Shown in pieces: positions 21,431-31,875 of a stretch of 64,000 nucleotides of DNA. Location of the stretch: the NCBI RefSeq assembly GCF_003255815.1, contig NC_037673.1:158109732-158173731 (forward strand). The letters are read 5' to 3'. This stretch comes from Theropithecus gelada. Its lineage: Eukaryota > Chordata > Mammalia > Primates > Cercopithecidae. The notes under the pieces are model-generated. The model saw nothing but the letters and a program-made list of their open reading frames with translations, made no database searches and had not been told where the DNA came from. Numbering within the stretch: the stretch's first letter is position 1; the number at the start of each line of letters is the position of its first letter. Made by a program: the position numbers and the translations under genes.

Positions 21431-21676
21431 AGAGCAAGAACCTTAACTAATGCCATCTGCAGTTTAGGTCCCATGAATTTTCTTTAGATTACTTCCAGGA
21501 TTTTTGGACTAATCTTCAGTGTTCTGGTCTTCCCATCTGTTTCCACATCTCAACATCCTACCTACAGATCTCCCAGTAGCTGCAGGTCACAGAGCCACAG
21601 AGGTTGCAGCAGAACCACCTGGGGCCTCTAGGAGTGGCAGAGACACAGCAGTGGAGACGGGACCCAGGGCTGGCAG
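21431..21676. other. GC-rich segment of unknown origin interrupting L1 ORF2
   Basis: The antisense L1 reading stops in TTTATATTTAGT (21419-21430) and resumes near ATGCATATATATTAAAACAG (21681-21700). In L1 these two points are directly adjacent. The 240-odd bases between are more GC-rich than the neighbours (for example CAGAACCACCTGGGGCCTCT and GGAGACGGGACCCAGGGCTG) and match no family I know. The L1 motif TGCRTWTATATT appears near both edges (about 21416-21430 and 21682-21694), as expected for a target duplication. Confidence 0.6.
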
Positions 21677-21832
21677 TTTGATGCATATATATTAAAACAG
21701 TCAAATCTTCTTGTTAAAATGAACTCTTTATCATGGTGTAATGCTCTTTGTCCATTTTTACTGTTGCTAGCTTAAAGTCTATTTCATCTTACACAAAAGT
21801 AGCGAACCCTCCTTCTTTTTGTTTTCCACGGA
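21677..21832 (-). mobile_element. Antisense L1 ORF2, 5' endonuclease end
   Basis: CTTCTTGTTAAAATGAACTC, TTTATCATGGTGTAATGCTC, TTGTCCATTTTTACTGTTGC, TTAAAGTCTATTTCATCTTA and TTCTTTTTGTTTTCCACGG are the antisense of the L1 endonuclease coding region. The copy ends at about 21832, where plus-strand L1M begins. Confidence 0.85.
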
Positions 21833-21859
21833 AGCAAGACATTTTAGAATGCTCTAAGT

Positions 21860-22290
21860 GTCAATTCCTTGGTAGGCCATAACAATTATGTTTTGTAGGC
21901 ACATAGTAACAGAGCTTCAAAATGCATAAAGCTCCTTTTGACAGAATTGAGGGAAGAAATATATAAATACACTTGGAGTTTTAACACTTCCATTCAGTAA
22001 CCGAGAAAACAGTGAGACAAAAATGTTAGTAAAGGCATAGAAGATCTGAATAACACTATGGACCACATTGACTTAATTGATGTGTATAGAATACTACCCC
22101 CAAGAACTTCAGAATACACATTCTTTTCAAGTGCACATAGCACATTCACTGAAATTCTAATATAAATTAAGTTCTAAGTATAATGCCTACCACCATGAAA
22201 TTAAATTAGAAATCAATGTAAATATTTTGAAAATCCCCAAATATTTGAAAATTCATCAATATCAGATGCTGTTAAGAAAATAAGCAAGCT
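21860..22290 (+). mobile_element. L1M ORF2 endonuclease region, sense
   Basis: It reads GTAACAGAGCTTCAAAATGC, GAGTTTTAACACTTCCATTC, AATACACATTCTTTTCAAGT, GCACATAGCACATTCACTGA, and AATCCCCAAATATTTGAAAA, all old L1 ORF2 landmarks in sense orientation. It probably belongs to the same element as 14985-16968, separated by the antisense L1. Confidence 0.82.
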
Positions 22291-22607
22291 GGCCGGCATG
22301 GTGGCTCACACTTGTAATCCCAGCACTTTGGGAGACCGAGGCGGGAAGGTCACCTGAGGTCAGGAGCTTGAGACCAGCCTGGCCAATGTGGTGAGACCCC
22401 ATCTCTACTAAAACTATGAAAATTAGCTGGGAGTGGTGGTGCACGTCTGTAATCTCAGCTACTTGGGAGGTTGAGGGGAGAGAATCGCTTGGGCCCTAAG
22501 CCTGGGGGGCAGAGGTTGCAGTGAGCTGACATCGCACCACTGCATTCCAGCCTGGGCAACAGAGAGAACAGAGCGAGACTCAGTCTCAAAGGAAAAAAAA
22601 AAAAAAA
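22291..22607 (+). mobile_element. AluS
   Basis: A full dimer starting GGCCGGCATGGTGGCTCACA with CACCTGAGGTCAGGAGCTTG and GACCAGCCTGGCCAATGTGG, ending in an A16 tail. AAGCAA beside both ends may be the target duplication. The minus-strand frames at 22262-22444 and 22455-22649 are antisense Alu. Confidence 0.95.
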
Positions 22608-23485
22608 AGCAATGGGCTGGAAAATACTAGCCAAACATATATCTGGCAAAACTACATATCCTGAATACAGAAAGAAATTATAAATATCAGTAATAAGATA
22701 AACAATCTAATTAAATAGGAAAAAAGTATGAACATAAGAATTGCCAAAAGCACAAAAACAAGTGCTGAACATTATTAGTTATCAGAGAAATGTAAATTAA
22801 ACTGCAGTGAGATACTACTACATACCCACCAGAACAGCTAAAGTTAAAAAGTTTGACAACTTCAAATGTTGATGACAATGTGAATTAAGTAAAACTCTCA
22901 CACATTTTTGGTGTGAGAATAAAATATGAAAACCGCTTTGGAAAAATGTTGGATAGTTTCATATAAAACTAAAGAATCAACCATCAATTCTGTTTCTAGA
23001 TATTTACTCAAGATAAATTATAATACTTTTTCACAAAAAGACTTATACAAGAATATTTACAGCATCTTTTTTCACAATAGACAAAGACTGTAAACAATCT
23101 AGGTATCCATGAATAAGAGAATGACTTAAACACACACACACACATTGTATACATGTACATATAATGGAAGACTATTTAACACTGAAAAGGGAGGAACTAA
23201 TACTATGATGAACGTCAAAAATAACATGCTACATAAAAGAAACCTTACCCAGAAGAGTACATACTGAATGATTTCATGTATATGAAATTTTAAAACAGGC
23301 AAAATTAATCACTATGAAATGTAATCAGAAAGGGGACTGCCTCTGGGGGTGGCAGGAATGGGATTGATTAAGAAGGAGCCTAAAGAACTTTTCTGAACTG
23401 ATGGAAATGCTTTATGTTTTGTTAGGATTTGGATTCCATGGGTGTATTTATGCTGAATGGTACAGTTAAGATGAGTGTTATTTTA
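22608..23485 (+). mobile_element. L1M 3' end, sense
   Basis: It contains AAACATATATCTGGCAAAAC, TTATCAGAGAAATGTAAATT, GCAGTGAGATACTACTACAT, CACAATAGACAAAGACTGTA, AAGAGTACATACTGAATGAT and GGTGGCAGGAATGGGATTGA. This is the C-terminal ORF2 and 3'UTR of an old L1. The RT middle is missing between 22290 and here. A (CA)n run at 23130-23145 sits within it. Confidence 0.85.
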
Positions 23486-24059
23486 GGAGGGTGTCTTCTC
23501 CATTATCACAGAAGGGAAGGAGAAAATTGAGCTATTTTCCTTATACACAATAATGTTCAGGGACTGAGTTTCATTATCTTTGATTCCTTATCATCACCAG
23601 TAAACTGCTCTCAGAAATATTCTTCTTAGCAAATGTTAGATCAATATATATGCTTCTGTTATCTTCGTTTCCTGTTTTGTTCTGTGTTCAACATTTTTAT
23701 AAACTACAGCAATAGTGAGCTTATGGATGCCACTGTCAAGTATTTTAATGGGTACATATTAGTTTTAGTTCTCACCAAGTTTATGTAGTTCTTGTGATAC
23801 ACGGTAACAAATATATAGCTTTAAAAAAGTAAGGTCAATAGCTTACACTTCCTACCTGCTCATATTAAGAGTTGTGCTGCTGAGTCACATGGTTTAAAGG
23901 ATTGTCTGAGAATGTCGTTGATGTAATTTTCAACTGTTAATTAACACCATTTAAGTCTGGTCTGCAAGTCACCAGTTTTAGTGGCTATATAAACCCTAGT
24001 GGTTTTGTGAAATAATTTGGATTTGTTATTTCTTGAAGCAACTTTGTTAAAGTCAGCAA
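23486..24059. other. Unassigned sequence
   Basis: No family recognised. A TATATAA at 23985-23991 is not accompanied by other promoter-like evidence. Confidence 0.4.
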
Positions 24060-24910
24060 ATCGGAGATGGAAATACCTACTAGAAAAAAAAGTAACAAAT
24101 ATTAGCAAAGGTGTGGGGAAAAAGGAATCCTACTACACAGTTGGTGGAAATGTAAATTGGTACAGCCATTACGGAAAACAGTATGGAGGTTCATAAAATA
24201 AACAGAGCTACCATATCACGCAGTAATCCCTCTTCTGAGTATATACCCAAATAAATACAAGTCACCACTGTGTAAAGATACCTGCACTCCTGTGTTCATT
24301 ACAGCATTCTTCACAATAGCCAATATATGGAAATAACCTAAGTCCCCATTTATGAGCAAATGGATAAAGAAAAGGACACACACACACACACACGTGTGTG
24401 TGTGTGTGTATATATATATATATGGAATGTAACATTAGTCAATTATTCAACCTCAAAAAAAGAAGGAGATTCTGCCATTCTGGTCCATCTGGGTTGTTTG
24501 AATGGACCCGGAGAACATTCTGACAAGTGAAATAAGCCAGATAAAGCAAAAAGTATTGCAAATACAAAGAGATAGAGAGTAAAACAGTGGTTACCATTGG
24601 TGGGTTGTGGGTGGGAGAGGGAATGGGGATATGTAGGTCAATGAATACAAAATAGCAGATATGGAAGATGAACACGTTTAAGTAGCTAATGTATAACAGG
24701 AATAAAGTTAGTAAAATTGTATTGTATTAGGAATTTTTATTAAATAAGTAGATTTCAGCCGTTCTTGTCACAAAAAGTAACTATGTGAGATGTAAAATGT
24801 ATTAACGTATTTCACTATGGTAATCATTTACTATTTATATGTATCCTATAACTTCATATCATCATGTTGTAAACTTCAAATATACACAACAATATTTATC
24901 CACTTTTGTA
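24060..24910 (+). mobile_element. L1MA/L1MB 3' end
   Basis: In sense order: GTTGGTGGAAATGTAAATTG, AAAACAGTATGGAGGTTCAT, CTACCATATCACGCAGTAAT, GAGTATATACCCAAATAAAT, TTCACAATAGCCAATATATG, AGTGAAATAAGCCAGATAAA, GTAAAACAGTGGTTACCATT, and CATCATGTTGTAAACTTCAA near the end. These are the end of ORF2 and the L1MA/MB 3'UTR. A microsatellite palindrome sits inside (24377-24424). Confidence 0.88.
24377..24424. repeat. (CA)n-(GT)n-(TA)n palindromic microsatellite
   Basis: A CA run joins a GT run at an ACGT centre (about 24392-24395), followed by a TA run. The CA and GT halves are perfect reverse complements, so the tract can fold on itself. It replaces the L1 segment that normally reads ATGTGGTATATATACACAATGG. 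Confidence 0.95.
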
Positions 24911-25119
24911 AAAGCCTAGTCACTGTAACAGAAGTCAACAGAGGTAGGAGATATCCGCTGACCAAGCTCCTTGCTTTCAATTCCCTGACTGACGCCCTCT
25001 CTCTTGGCAAGTTGTCCAGGAAAGATGATAAGTCATTCCAGGCCTCATCAGGAAAGCTGTTTGGGTTGGAAGATGATTTTTCTTGTTTCATCAAACTCTC
25101 TCAAAAATGATGTGTGTAA

Positions 25120-25161
<42 letters not shown>

Positions 25162-25839
25162 AAGCTGCAAACCTTCACTCTAAATATTAATTTACTCTTA
25201 CATTCAAAACAACAATAACTTTGGCTGTAGGATCGAATTTGTGGACCTACTCTAAATGACAAATCTTGTCCTGATGTTCTTCATCTATAAAATGTAAAGC
25301 TTTTCTTTTGTGTATGACCGTTCTGGGCTCCCTACATTATATCCCTTTAGCTTTATTTCCACTCCTATTTTCAGAAATCGTGCTTGAGGGTCACTCTTGT
25401 TACAGTTTTACTTAGAAATAGGGAGAAAAGGCATTCTTCATACCTCAAATTTAGCACATTCAAAGGGCAAATTAAAATCAAATTAGGGCTAGAAAATCTC
25501 CACAGGTGAAACAAATTCATCCAGTGTTAGCTGAGACATTATCTTCTCATTCTGAGGTTTCTGAAACTCTGCATGTATGTGTGTGCTTGTATATGTGTCT
25601 GTCAGGTGTCTCAGTGTTTTCTTATAAGGTTGACTGAGCTATAACTTTCATAATACTTTGTCACTGGACCAATTTAGCTTTTTTTTTTAACATTTTTTTT
25701 TAAACAATGTTTCAGGCCTAGATTACTAGACTAGTTTTAATAAAAATCTTATAGTTTAGTATTATTTCAGTAAATACAGTGCTCCATAAATGTGTGCCTT
25801 AAAGATGAGGGCATTGCTAAGGCCAGTGTCATAGAATAA
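24911..25839. other. Mostly unassigned; (AT)n at 25124-25158
   Basis: The plus frame at 24817-25110 and minus frame at 24876-25094 overlap each other. Neither shows a signal peptide, domain or codon pattern I can defend. The remainder is AT-rich, with a T-run near 25679-25701. Confidence 0.4.
25124..25158. repeat. (AT)n microsatellite
   Basis: A pure AT dinucleotide run of about 17 units, self-complementary and likely variable in length. Confidence 0.97.
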
Positions 25840-26264
25840 ATTGTGGCCCCCTACTGTTGATCAGTTACAGTGCAAAGCCCCAGTATCTCAGCATGTGACT
25901 TTATTTGGAAATAGGCATTGCATATATAATCGGTTAAGATGTAAGTCATCCTGCAGTAAGGTGATCCTTAATCTAATGTGAATGGTATCCATATAAAAGG
26001 GAAAATTTGAACACAGACACACATATACAGGGATAATTTCCTGTGAACATGAAGAAAAATACTAGTCAAGCCTAAGATTGCCAGCAAACCCCTAGAAACT
26101 AAGAGATAGGTGTGGAAGATATTTTCCCGCAGAGTCCTCACACAGAACCAATCCTGCAACACCTTGATTTGGGATCTCTAGCTTCCATAACTGTGAGATA
26201 ATAAGTTTTTCTGGTTTTAAGTCATCAGTTTGTATCACTTGGTTCAGGAACCCTAAGAAATACA
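25840..26264 (+). mobile_element. MLT1-type LTR (ERVL-MaLR)
   Basis: It contains ATGTGACTTTATTTGGAAAT, CAACACCTTGATTTGGGATC, CTTCCATAACTGTGAGATAA, TAAGTTTTTCTGGTTTTAAG, and CCCTAAGAAATACA. These are the standard 3' half landmarks of MLT1 LTRs (..AACTGTGAGA.AATAAATTTCTGTTGTTTTAAGCCACC..). It is diverged and its edges are approximate. Confidence 0.75.
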
Positions 26265-26693
26265 AAAGAAAAAGAAAAGGGTCAGTTACAAAGTGGCCAA
26301 AAGAAGGGGAAGAGAAGTTATACCCAAAGAGGAGTGAGATGTTCTTGTTGAATCTGTCCCCAGTCTTGCTGACAAGCCACTTTACTCATGAGGAATGCCA
26401 CATGAACATGTCTGTGTGGGTGGTCTCTACTTTACAGACTCCTGGGTCTCTCTCTCAGCTGGTACTCTACATGCCACCACCAAATCTGGTTGTTAGAAAT
26501 TTAAAACGGTAGCAGCGGGAGGATTGCCACCACTGTGAAGCCACTGGAGAACAATGAAGGATTATGATTGTTAGTGACTGAAGTCCCTAGGGTAAGGAAT
26601 TTGGGAGCTATTCCCACCTCATCAAAGCTCTTCTATTTTATGATCCTTTCTCTCCCTTATCTATTTCTTAACATTGAACTTGGATTCCTAGAA
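26265..26693. other. Unassigned sequence
   Basis: No repeat family or gene recognised between the MLT1 LTR and the AluJ. Confidence 0.4.
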
Positions 26694-26998
26694 TTTTTTT
26701 TTTTTTTTTAAGAGACAGGGTTGTGCTATGTCACCCAGGCTAGAGTGCAGTGGTATGATAATAGTTTACTGTAGCCTCCATTTCCTGTGCTAAAGCAGTC
26801 CTCCTTTCTCAGCCTCCCGAGTAGCTGGGACTACAGGTGCACACTGCTTACTGAACCTGGCTAATTTTTTCATTTTTTATAGAAATGGGGGTCTCACATT
26901 TTTGGTCAGGCTGGTCCTGAACTCCTGGGCCCAGGAGATCTTCCCACCTCAGCCTTCCAAAGTTCTGGGATTACAGGCATGAGCCACCATGCCTGGCC
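26694..26998 (-). mobile_element. AluJ, antisense
   Basis: A T17 tail, AAGAGACAGGGTTGTGCTAT, GAGTAGCTGGGACTACAGGT, GAACTCCTGGGCCCAGGAGA and GCATGAGCCACCATGCCTGG. GGGCCCAGGAGATC is the J-type state. TCCTAG at 26686-26691 and 27003-27008 may be the remaining target duplication. Confidence 0.93.
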
Positions 26999-27629
26999 TG
27001 AGTCCTAGCATTGAGACTTTATGTCTCCTGTTTCTCTTGTCCTATTTATTGACCGTCATGACCATCAAATATTCTGAACAAATTGTGTTTGGGATTTAGT
27101 TTATTTTGTTTGTTTGTTTCAGAAGTGGTTTTAAAAAAAAGAACTGCAAGTTAAATAAACTTTTATTTTAAAATTTAAAATAGCGAGGGTTGTCATGATA
27201 GAGTCAGAAATAACTGACCAAAAATTTAAGTAAGATTGATAGAGGACTGTTTCCTTTTATTTCTCATATCTGCTTTCTTCAGATATGACGAAGGGAATTG
27301 TAAAGCAATTGGGAGCCATATTGAAAACCCCTTCCTCCTCATGGTGGCTCCTTAGAAAGTCCTGACATTCAGTCTGATTGGACCAACTTGGATCATGTGT
27401 CCATTTATGAGCCAGTCACTGTGAACATTCTTCAGATTGACTTGGGCTTAGATTGCATACATTTATCTGAAGTTCTGTTGGAGCATGGGTTAAAGCCATG
27501 GAGAGATGTTTTACCAAGAAAATTAAGGGGTTGTAATCAGAATAAATCAGAATAATGGGGAAATGATTGTGGTTATTAAATATAAAAGAATTCTGCTTAA
27601 CTCATCTTAAAATAGGTTAATACGAACTC
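26999..27629. other. Unassigned sequence
   Basis: No repeat family recognised. A short (GTTT)n run lies near 27107-27120. Confidence 0.4.
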
Positions 27630-27790
27630 TGTAGAAGGTACTGTGCAAGGTACTGAGTATTCAGAGTTGAATTAGACATGGTTCTACTTTTGAGAGGTTT
27701 ATAGTCTACTGAGGAGACAACTGTATAGGACAATAAATATACTAGTATGTTATGTGTTTTCTAACAGAAGTGCAGGTTAAGTGCTATATG
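27630..27790 (-). mobile_element. L2 LINE 3' fragment, antisense
   Basis: GAAGGTACTGTGCAAGGTAC, AGAGTTGAATTAGACATGGT, GGTTTATAGTCTACTGAGGA, GACAACTGTATAGGACAATA follow antisense L2 (..GGCACTG..TGGAGCTTACATTCTAGTGGGGGAGACAGAC..). Confidence 0.65.
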
Positions 27791-28429
27791 AAGAGAGGAG
27801 AGGTAAAAGTTACCAGTATTCACTCCATCTGGGGCATAGCAGGTCTTGGAGTTGGTGGAGATGTTTGAAAACACTCCACATAATGAGTTTTTTGAAGTGG
27901 TTTGACAGATAAATGAGGGTGAAAGAGATGGGGATGGGGAAGGAAACATTAAAGCAGAGGAACAATATATTTCTACCAGTTACAAACAGGAGATACAGTT
28001 TCCATGAGGATGGCCTATCATCACTAAACTATTAAAACGATTAGACTTAAAACATTCATGTCTGGCTGTTTATGTGCCTGTCCAATCCAGAGCTTATGTT
28101 TTATTTTGCTTGTTTGTTTCTTTTTTTTGTAGAATTATAATCATATATAATTATGGCATATACTATATTTATGTGTGAAGGTGATCAAGAGTAGAGTCTG
28201 AGCAGCAAATGTATTTAAGTGATAATTAACTCATCTAATCCTTATAACAGAGCTATCTTATAAACATATAAGCAATCATTAATTTCATGCCAATGCCCTT
28301 TGTGTTTCCATATTATTTCTACTTATGTTATGTGGAGACATCAATTTTTTTGTGGTTAAACACTCAAATCCACTGGATTGTTAAAATGTTAAATTCAGAG
28401 TCCTATTGACATTTTCTTAATAGTTAATG
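27791..28429. other. Unassigned AT-rich sequence
   Basis: No family recognised. The minus frame at 27761-27949 is serine-rich low-complexity coding without support. Confidence 0.4.
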
Positions 28430-28655
28430 GTAGTGCCTTTAACCCAAATAAGTTTGTGTTTGAACCTTGGATTCCAACACCAGCTGTGTGATCTTGTAAA
28501 ATTACTTAGTCTCTCTGGGTCTCTATTCTATCATTAAAGTGATTAAAATAGTATAATCCCTTAGGATTTTTATGATGATTAAAGAGGATAATATATGCAA
28601 AGTGCTTAGTAGAATCTTTGGGACAAAATAAGCGTTTATTAAATGTGACTGCTAG
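28430..28655 (+). mobile_element. MIR SINE
   Basis: Nearly full length. It reads GTTTGAACCTTGGATTCCAA, CAGCTGTGTGATCTTGTAAA, TTACTTAGTCTCTCTGGGTC, TTTTTATGATGATTAAAGAG, GCAAAGTGCTTAGTAGAATC, and AAGCGTTTATTAAATGTGAC, the MIR order in sense. Confidence 0.88.
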
Positions 28656-29839
28656 AATGACAATAAAAGCAATTTGATGGTTTAATAACCAAATCACTGT
28701 TGAAAAGGATTGCCATAGACCTATTTTTGTCCAGAAAGCTGACCTTCATTATTCTAATTAAAGATGATTCTATCATAGAGCTCCATTAAAAAAAATGATT
28801 TTTTTTCATAGAGCATTGTTCACAGGGTTGGGTGTGACAGTGTCCCAATCTTACTTCTTTCGCAGTTAGGTTGAGTTTAGTTATGAACCCAAAGCTTCCT
28901 CTGAAGACTTTAGTTTTTGCTTTCATAAAACGACATTAATGACCTCTATTGCCTATCAAATAAAAAAATATATATTTTTAATATTGTAAGAAGCCCTTTA
29001 CAATAGCCCTTCTTGCTCACTAGCCTGTGGTTTTATCAAAAACATTTTGTTGTATACAGTATATTCAGGCATCACATCAAAATACGAAAGTGCTGATTCA
29101 GCAAATGCGTTAAAGTCTCATTTTATGGTGATGCATTTTATGAGGGTATGTGCATTAAACATCAAGTACAGAAAGTGCATACCCGTTTAAGTGTAAATAT
29201 ATGTATATGTGGCATTTATACTCCTATAAATAAGCCTGTGGATATACGAGAAAAGCAAAGTATGATAAATATTTATTTCCTAAGCCTAACTCTAAAAGAT
29301 TTCACTTCCAAGCACTGTGAGCCCACCAGACAAATACTGGCCTAAACTGAAAACCTTGAAATGTGCCTTAGGAGACAGGAGATTTTGATTTTGTAGCAAA
29401 GATGCAGAGGGCCAATGTCAATGTAGTTCTCCTTCCAAGCATTTTGACTCAATAGCGAGGTCCATTTTCACGTATGATTCTGATGACATTACCTAAGTAG
29501 AAAAAGATACTCTTCCTATAATACCAGATCAATCCAAATGCTTTTGATAGTCTTCAGAAAAGAAAAGCCAAGTACATTAAACAAAATGAAGTCCTAGGGA
29601 CTCAAGAATGCCTTCTAGTCTAAATATATTAAGAGATTGTCTGAAGCAACAATTTCACTCTCCTGGCAGATGTGTTTATTTGGTTTTGATGCTGATATAT
29701 ATCCTCTTTTATTAGCCATCAATGGGCAAAGGATTGGACACCACTAATGTACACTACGATCAAAAAATAAATACAATAGGACAATAACAAAAAAGAAAAA
29801 CCAATTTTCTTGGAAGGTTATCTGAACTTAGAATACATT
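28656..29839. other. Unassigned AT-rich sequence
   Basis: No repeat family or credible gene recognised. Confidence 0.4.
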
Positions 29840-30134
29840 ATTTTATTATTTATTTATTTATTTATTTTAGAGAGGTCTTACTCTTTTGCCCAGGCTGAGC
29901 ACAGTGGTTGTGATCACAGCTCTTTGTAACCTTGAACTCCTGGGCTTAAGTGATCCTCTGCCTCAGACTTTCTAATAGCTGGGGGCTACAGGTGGGGGCC
30001 ACCATGCCCAGCTAATGGAGATCAGGTTTTGCTGTGTTGCTCAAGCTGGTCCTGAACTTCTGTCCGTAAGTGATCCTCCCTCCTCAGTCTCCAAAAGCAC
30101 GGAGATTACACATGTGAGTCACTGTGCCCAGTCC
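29840..30134 (-). mobile_element. AluJ, antisense
   Basis: A (TTTA)n tail, AGAGAGGTCTTACTCTTTTG, CTTGAACTCCTGGGCTTAAG, AATAGCTGGGGGCTACAGGT, CAAGCTGGTCCTGAACTTCT and GTGAGTCACTGTGCCCAGTC. Highly diverged with gaps in both arms. The tail has become a TTTA/TTAT tetranucleotide tract (29842-29868). Confidence 0.9.
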
Positions 30135-31649
30135 TTAACAGCGTGTTTTAAAGAAAGGACACAGAAACACAGAAATCCCCAGAAGAACTTTCTACAGTAT
30201 GGCACGGGAGTTGGGAGGGTGTTCTGCCATGTTTGGTAAAGGACTGCAAAGATGGACACAGAATACATATGAGAAAAATTCTGATTACCTGATGTACTCA
30301 AACAAAATGGGAGTAGAATATAAACCAGCAGAGCTTTTAGAAAAAAGTACTGAACAATGAACTGGCTGTCCCAGGATGAAGCACTGAATCCTCCACTAAT
30401 AATGTCAGAGATATTGGCAAATTCATAAACTCGCTGAACTTCTTGTGTAAAATGGAATCCTTTGCATTTGTTTAGTCAAACTCATGTTATTGTGACACAA
30501 ACTGTATAACACGTTTAAGTGGTTTATAAATTTTATTTGTTAATTCAAAATTTAAATCTTGCACATTTATGAAAACCTACCTAAAACACTACAGGGAATG
30601 GCCAGATAAAAGACAAGTCATCTTACATAAAACTCTTCCTGTGTAGTTTACAGACAAGTCACATGCATGAATGAAGTAGAGAATGAGAGACAGTGAATTA
30701 TGATATCTCTTCAACTATGTATAAACACAGCAGCTAGAAGCATTAAGTATGTATATAGCGTTTTATTTTCTCCTCTTCCAATAACTAGACTTTTATTGGG
30801 CTCCACTTCTAATGGCTTTTTATATATATGTTCTCCACAGCTTTCTCTCAACTATTTTTGCTGTATTCTTTCTCACAAGATGAACTTAATTACTCTTCCG
30901 TCAGTGCAAGGTGGATCTTCCTGTGTTCTTCATTGATACAACTACACTAGCTACTTACAGCCAGCAAATATTCTGATTGCCCAGATTCCATACCCTATTG
31001 CTGATGACTGGTACCATGCTAGTTATTAACTATTGGCTTTACATGGGTAACTCTTGTCCACATTTCCATTCTCCTTTCCAAACACTGCACCTGGAAATCT
31101 TGCAACTTGCTAAACCTTAACATATCGTCTGCTTTCCTCAAATTGGCTTTCTTTCCTCTAGTGCTTATTTTGGTACAGGGTTTATTGTTTTAGTTGTCAT
31201 CCTTTCTCCATACTTATTAAGTGCTTTGTCTTTTCCATTTTGAAATAACTCTTGTACACTTTTTTGTTCAGAATCATGGTATTTTTTTTTTTTGCTCCTA
31301 GTTCATTTTCCCTCTACTTTAATTTCACAACCAATGTTTACAGATTAACCTTAAGTCATTTTTTATTTTTAAAAACTTCAATGCTATATCTCTAGTTAAT
31401 AAAATCACCATTCAACAGGCTTCAGATTAATACTTTGGGTCCAACATACCTTCCCTTTCATATTTTCATTCACACACTGTATGCTGTGTTCAAGTGCACT
31501 GAGATTATATTCCATTATTATATTCTAATCAGAAAAGACTTCATAGAAGTAGTAGTTTCTGATAAGTGTCAGGAACTCTGCTTTATGCTTGTATGAAACC
31601 CTGAATAAATCCTTTATAATACTAATTTTCTCACTAGATCGAGTTTCCA
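30135..31649. other. Unassigned AT-rich sequence
   Basis: About 1.5 kb with no clear family. A phrase near 30410-30470 (TTCATAAACTCGCTGAACTTCTTG..GTAAAATGG) may be a MIR core remnant. Confidence 0.4.
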
Positions 31650-31875
31650 AACTCACCCACCTCAATGGTGACTTCCCTGATTTTCGCACAGTAAAATTTC
31701 TCCCTATTCGAAAACTTCACAGTAGTTTGTTCTTGTTTAAAAATGACTTACCACTTTCTGCCGTTCATTATAATGATTTTTTATACTTGTAATTCTCCCT
31801 CATTAGATTTCAAGCTCCTTGAGAGAAGGAACTTTATCTTATATTCTTTGCAGTATCTTTGACTGTATTTATATT
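31650..31875 (+). mobile_element. L2 LINE 3' fragment
   Basis: GACTTCCCTGATTTTCGCAC, AATTCTCCCTCATTAGATTT, CAAGCTCCTTGAGAGAAGGA, ACTTTATCTTATATTCTTTG match the sense L2 3'UTR (CCTTCCCTGACCACC..CCCCACTAGAATGTAAGCTCCATGAGGGCAGGGACTTTGTC). Confidence 0.78.

Noticed and set aside
23985..23991. TATATAA as a promoter
   Set aside because: Single AT-rich motif with no CCAAT, CpG or start-site context in unassigned sequence.
24817..25110. Overlapping plus and minus frames, 97 and 72 residues
   Set aside because: They are opposite readings of the same DNA, partly in an L1M 3'UTR, with no independent coding evidence.
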